A stretch of 8,028 bases of DNA, from NCBI GenBank assembly GCA_045655865.1, contig JAZOQB010000039.1, forward strand, positions 1-8,028. Reading direction: 5' to 3'. The notes beneath the pieces were generated by a model. The model had not been told where the DNA came from, did no database searches, and worked only from the letters and a program-made list of their open reading frames with translations. The DNA is from RGIG5579 sp045655865 (GTDB lineage: Bacteria > Bacillota > Clostridia > Oscillospirales > SIG627). Below, piece after piece: positions 4,592 through 8,028 of this stretch (position 1 is its first letter; each line of letters starts with the position of its first letter). Made by a program: the position numbers and the translations under genes.

Positions 4592-6795
4592 ACGATTCTC
4601 TTCGTGAGCTTGCGAACCAAATCTACTCCCGCTTCTCTCCTTTCATTCGAGATTATATTTATCAAAGCGGATGGAGCGAGCTAAGGCAGGTGCAGATCCG
4701 GGCAGCCTGGGAGTTTTTTCAAACAGAAAATCATCTCCTAATCGCTTCTGCAACTGCCTCCGGCAAAACAGAAGCGGCTTTCTTTCCTGTTCTCTCTTTG
4801 ATGGAACGGGAAAGTCCGGAAAATTTTTTAGTCCTATACATTTCCCCTCTCAAATCCCTCATCAACGATCAATACTCCAGAATGCAAGAGCTTTTGAAGG
4901 AGAGCGGACTTCCTGTATATCGCTGGCACGGTGATGCAAACATTCACCAAAAACAAGAATTTTTAAAGTGTCCCAAAGGGATCCTACAGATCACACCGGA
5001 GTCTCTGGAAAGCATGCTTGTTGGCCGGTATCACGACATTTCTCGCATCTTCGGGCAACTGAAAGTGGTCATCATTGACGAAGTCCACGCCCTCATGGGA
5101 TCTGACCGCGGAAGCCAGATCCTCTGCCAGCTGCAACGCATCTCCCGGCTCATTTCTTATCAGCCTCGGCGCATTGCGCTATCCGCTACCATCGGAAATA
5201 CCGATAGCGCTGTCCGTTGGCTTGAAAGCGGTGGCCAGCGGCCCACGTCAGTAATCAAAATCGATGCAGAACAAACGTCTTGGCGATTGGGTCTTGAGCA
5301 TTTCTACGTCACAGAAAACCAGGAAGATGGCGGTGCGGATCCCGCCGGAGCATGGATTTATCGGGCAACAAAAGGCGAAAAATGCGTAGTGTTCTCCAAT
5401 TCCAGAGAGGAAACCGAGAATATAACCGCTACCTTGCGTCAAATCGCTTCCAAAAACGGAGAAAAAGATCGCTTTTACATTCATCACGGAAGTCTGTCTG
5501 CCACCCTTCGAGACGAAGCAGAAGAGATGCTACGAGAGGGCGATGACGCGATCACCGCCTGTGCCACCGTGACTTTAGAATTGGGCATTGACATTGGAAA
5601 ACTTCGTCGCATTGTAAACCAAGGAGCCCCCACATCCGTCTCCAGCTTTTTGCAAAGAATCGGTCGCAGCGGAAGGCGGGGCTTACCGCCGGAAATGCTC
5701 ATGGTATTCCGCGAAACCCAGTCTCTTTCAAGCGCTCCTTTGTATCAACTGATCCCTTGGGATCTTTTACAAGCCATTGCCATCATCGAGCTTTACCGAA
5801 AAGAGAGATGGATCGAGCCTGTAGGCGAAAAAAAGATGCCGATCAGTCTGCTTTTTCATCAGACCATTTCCGTTCTGGCCGGAAAAGGTAGTCTTTCTGC
5901 CAAAAAGCTATGCGAAGAGCTTCTGGAACTTGCCCCTTTCTCCTCGTTTACAAAAGAAGATTATCGAGAGTTTCTGATCCATATGCTCCGAGCAAAGTAC
6001 CTGGAGCTTACAGAAGAAAAAGAATTGATCGTAGGAGAAAAAGGAGAAAAGCTTCTCGGAAATTTCCGCTTTTTTGCGGTATTTCGAGACAGCGAAGACT
6101 TTACGGTTCGCTCGGGCTCTGAAGAAATCGGAACCGTTTCCTCCGTGCCTCCGGTAGGAGAAAGGTTTGCTTTGGCCGGGAGAGTTTGGGAAGTCGAAGA
6201 GGTAGACGTAAAAAGAAGGCTTGTTTACACAAAGAAAGTCGACGGTAAAATGAAGATTTCTTGGCCCGGAAATCACGGCGTGATTCACACCAGGATCCTT
6301 GAAAAAATGCAAGAGATCTTGGTCGGCAAGGAATCCTTTCCCTATCTTCTGCCCCACGCCAAAGAAAGATTGGAAAATGCGCGAATCCTTGCCCGAAATA
6401 CGGGTATCGGCTGCAAAAGCATCCTACCTTTAGGGAAAAATCGATACGTCTTTTTCCCTTGGCTCGGAACAAAAGCTTTTCAAACCATGAAAAGAATTTT
6501 GCAAATGAAAATTGCACCTTCCCTTGGTTTGGGAGATATTCAAAGCGGAGGATGCTATTTCATCAGCTTTCGCAGCGATCGCGCACTGCCTGATGATGTG
6601 ATACGCTCCCTTTACACGCTAAGTCAATCAGAAACCTTTTCCTTGAATGATCTTGTTTTGAAAACGGAATATCCTCAGTTTGATAAGTTTGATTCCTGTC
6701 TCCCTCAAGATCTTTTACGCACCGCATTCTGTGAAAACCATCTGGAATGGCCAGAAACTAAAAACCGCATTCAATCTTTATTCCAGAGCTTATGA
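4588..6795 (+). CDS. Lhr/BrxHI-like superfamily 2 DEAD/DEAH-box helicase
   Basis: ATP-dependent nucleic-acid helicase or translocase of 735 residues. Its motif set is complete: Q-motif Q36; motif I ATASGKTE (55-62); Ia ISPLKSL (85-91); Ib TPESLES (136-142); II DEVH (164-167); III SAT (199-201); IV VVFSNSREETE (267-277); V ATVTLELGIDIG (326-337); VI QRIGRSGRRG (356-365). The DEVH box and the RIGRSGRRG motif place it with Lhr-core helicases. A winged-helix region follows (about 390-480), then a beta-rich segment (FRFFAVFRDSEDFTVRSG... AGRVWEVEEVD, 494-540) typical of Lhr-core C-termini. Its length fits the Lhr core and BrxHI of type 2 BREX, and it lacks the long extension of full Lhr proteins. 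It starts on an ATGA overlap with the ATPase stop. Only a weak GTGAG precedes it, inside a small AGTGA/TCACT inverted repeat, so translation is probably coupled. The role as the DNA-remodelling arm of the module is inferred. Confidence 0.9.
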   Translation: MNDSLRELANQIYSRFSPFIRDYIYQSGWSELRQVQIRAAWEFFQTENHLLIASATASGKTEAAFFPVLSLMERESPENFLVLYISPLKSLINDQYSRMQELLKESGLPVYRWHGDANIHQKQEFLKCPKGILQITPESLESMLVGRYHDISRIFGQLKVVIIDEVHALMGSDRGSQILCQLQRISRLISYQPRRIALSATIGNTDSAVRWLESGGQRPTSVIKIDAEQTSWRLGLEHFYVTENQEDGGADPAGAWIYRATKGEKCVVFSNSREETENITATLRQIASKNGEKDRFYIHHGSLSATLRDEAEEMLREGDDAITACATVTLELGIDIGKLRRIVNQGAPTSVSSFLQRIGRSGRRGLPPEMLMVFRETQSLSSAPLYQLIPWDLLQAIAIIELYRKERWIEPVGEKKMPISLLFHQTISVLAGKGSLSAKKLCEELLELAPFSSFTKEDYREFLIHMLRAKYLELTEEKELIVGEKGEKLLGNFRFFAVFRDSEDFTVRSGSEEIGTVSSVPPVGERFALAGRVWEVEEVDVKRRLVYTKKVDGKMKISWPGNHGVIHTRILEKMQEILVGKESFPYLLPHAKERLENARILARNTGIGCKSILPLGKNRYVFFPWLGTKAFQTMKRILQMKIAPSLGLGDIQSGGCYFISFRSDRALPDDVIRSLYTLSQSETFSLNDLVLKTEYPQFDKFDSCLPQDLLRTAFCENHLEWPETKNRIQSLFQSL

Positions 6796-6801
6796 TAAAT
6801 T

Positions 6802-6834
6802 AGAGCCACCGGTAAAACCGGCGGCTCTTTTTTT
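6802..6834 (+). terminator. Rho-independent terminator of the operon
   Basis: AGAGCC (6802-6807) pairs with GGCTCT (6823-6828) and CCGG (6809-6812) pairs with CCGG (6818-6821). One A/C mismatch separates the two parts, and the loop is TAAAA with a possible closing T-A pair. A T-run at 6828-6834 follows. It starts seven bases after the helicase stop. The convergent CapA gene ends nine bases to its right. On that strand the stem is followed only by TAATTT, so termination from that side should be weaker. Confidence 0.9.
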
Positions 6835-6843
6835 CGATAGGAT

Positions 6844-8028
6844 TTATGATCGCAGCTGTGCGGGCAAATATTCTCCGGGAATATATTTTTTCAACGTCTC
6901 CCGATACCATGAATACTGACCAAAACCTAAGTTCAAGTTGCTCCCGTGGTTCAAAAACAGCTCTTCGGTATAGTCCTGTAAAGGATAAAGACGGATATTC
7001 GAAAATTTTTTGTCGTAGTGGATCACCGTAGGTTGAAACAAAATATTGGTAATATTTGTTTCACTTCCCTCTTTTTCTACTTCAAAACAAAGTACTCCTC
7101 CCAAAAGATTATCCATATATTCCATCGTACACATCAGATTCCCCAAAGAATAGGCGCAGAGGGTTTTGTGTTCATGCAACTGAGAGGTCAGCCACTCCAT
7201 TTTTTGTATTACTTTCGGTCCGGTTCCGACGATCGCATCCGCTCCGGCGTCGCAAAATACTTGGGCTGCCTCCTTCTGAAACTCTGTGACCTCAAAACCG
7301 GAACGATTCCCCCAGTTGACCAGCACTACCACCGCGTCAGAAGCATCTTTTGCAGACTGAATGTGCTCGGTGATCATTGCCTTTTTAATGGCTGTGTTAT
7401 TGAGTGTAAAATACGGAATCCAAGTATTGGAATCCGGGGATATGCCGTTTGTTGTAGCGGTGTACGACAAAAATGCTATCTTAACATCTCCGACGCTTAT
7501 GATTTTATTCTGTAAATCTTGGAAAGCCTCTTCGTTTCTATCTCCGCCCATCAAGATAATATTTTGACTTTCCCAAAACGCAATGGATCTGGCAAGTCCG
7601 TTTGTACCCATATCCAAAAGGTGATTGTTTGCAATATTGACGCCATCAAACCCCATTTCCACCAGATCCTTCCCCAAGCAAGAGGGCGAGTTGAAAAGGG
7701 GGTATCCCGATAAGGAAGCCGGCGAGTCGTTGGCTCCTACAAGGGAAGCCTGATTGCAAACGGCAAAGTCCGCATCTTCTATGATTGGCGCCACATTTTG
7801 ATATAAGGGTTTAAAGTCAAAACCTTTGGTGAAGTCTTCTCTTGTCCCCGCCCCGCCGTTATTACGATTTGCTTCTTTCAGTACATTCTCGTGGATCAGA
7901 TTGTCTCCAAAAATACAGATTTTCGCGCTACCGGTCTTCTCTTCATGAATTGCGGGGACTTCCTCCAGACTCTCGTCGAAAATTTTCTCCTGTTCCCTCT
8001 CAGATGCTGTTTGTTCAACCGGAGGGAA
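6844..8028 (-). CDS. CapA-family protein (PGA_cap, metallophosphoesterase fold), 5' part cut by window edge
   Basis: The frame is open from the stop at 6844-6846 to the right edge, giving 394 visible residues without the N-terminus. It runs on past a GTG at 7794, so that codon is not the start. The first 36 visible residues are acidic and probably an extracellular linker after an unseen signal or membrane anchor. The CapA domain follows: KICIFGDN (36-43), DFKPLYQNVAPIIEDADFAVCNQAS (71-95), ANNHLLDMG (133-141), VVLVNWG (234-240), GADAIVGTGPKVIQ (263-276) and YSLGNL (293-298). CapA proteins are linked to poly-gamma-glutamate capsule synthesis or other envelope functions, but many Clostridia carry paralogues of unknown role. 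The usual HWG, GTHPHV and NQE motifs read NWG, GTGPKV and NQA here, so metal binding may be impaired. It converges on the helicase operon across a shared terminator. Family assignment is firm; function is open. Confidence 0.88.
   Translation of the reverse strand, partial: FPPVEQTASEREQEKIFDESLEEVPAIHEEKTGSAKICIFGDNLIHENVLKEANRNNGGAGTREDFTKGFDFKPLYQNVAPIIEDADFAVCNQASLVGANDSPASLSGYPLFNSPSCLGKDLVEMGFDGVNIANNHLLDMGTNGLARSIAFWESQNIILMGGDRNEEAFQDLQNKIISVGDVKIAFLSYTATTNGISPDSNTWIPYFTLNNTAIKKAMITEHIQSAKDASDAVVVLVNWGNRSGFEVTEFQKEAAQVFCDAGADAIVGTGPKVIQKMEWLTSQLHEHKTLCAYSLGNLMCTMEYMDNLLGGVLCFEVEKEGSETNITNILFQPTVIHYDKKFSNIRLYPLQDYTEELFLNHGSNLNLGFGQYSWYRETLKKYIPGEYLPAQLRS

Noticed and set aside
5908..6517. 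Two minus-strand open frames (149 and 138 codons) opposite the helicase C-terminal part
   Set aside because: They overlap each other and an intact helicase domain, are rich in F, R and K from the complement of its codons, and have no recognisable domain.
1650..6795. Horizontal transfer of the operon judged from base composition
   Set aside because: Sampled lines ranged from about 38 percent GC in the TerB gene to about 57 percent in the helicase, against about 53 percent in ZIP. There is no consistent contrast, so the claim cannot be supported by eye.
7018..7515. Plus-strand open frame of 165 codons opposite the CapA gene
   Set aside because: The CapA frame on the other strand has clear motifs throughout; this frame has none and no promoter or ribosome site.

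Overview
The window looks like chromosomal DNA from an anaerobic Firmicute of the class Clostridia, probably a gut-type lineage. Signs of this are a classical rubredoxin, strong GGAGG-type ribosome sites, extended -10 sigma-A promoters, tRNAs with encoded CCA ends and Lhr/BREX-type genes. No species can be named from the sequence alone.

Left part (1-1265): a rubredoxin gene and a GufA-type ZIP metal transporter form a short co-directional pair behind a good extended -10 promoter. A second promoter points the other way, off the left edge. Downstream of the transporter lies an unusual intergenic element: four short hairpins separated by the heptamer ATATCAT, closed by a 17-bp stem that can terminate transcription from both sides. 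One isolated hairpin-ATATCAT unit also sits upstream of rubredoxin.

Middle (1265-1650): tRNA-Tyr(GTA) and tRNA-Thr(TGT) are transcribed leftward from a TTGACA-type promoter. The -35 box is backed by a run of A- and T-tracts. The divergent promoter of the next operon lies in the same gap.

Core (1570-6834): a self-contained three-gene operon with its own promoter, 1- to 4-base start/stop overlaps and its own terminator. It encodes a TerB-N/TerB-C protein, a DUF2791 (BrxC/BrxD-type) P-loop ATPase and an Lhr/BrxHI-like superfamily 2 helicase. The ATPase and helicase resemble the BrxD and BrxHI components of type 2 BREX phage defence. The methyltransferase, PglZ and other BREX core genes are absent, and a TerB protein is present instead. 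The best reading is a compact DNA-processing or anti-phage module whose mechanism is not evident from sequence. It is the most interesting content of the window.

Right part (6844-8028): a convergent CapA-family protein, cut by the right edge. Its fold motifs are recognisable, but several of the family's usual histidine and acidic metal-ligand positions are replaced, so it may be catalytically altered.
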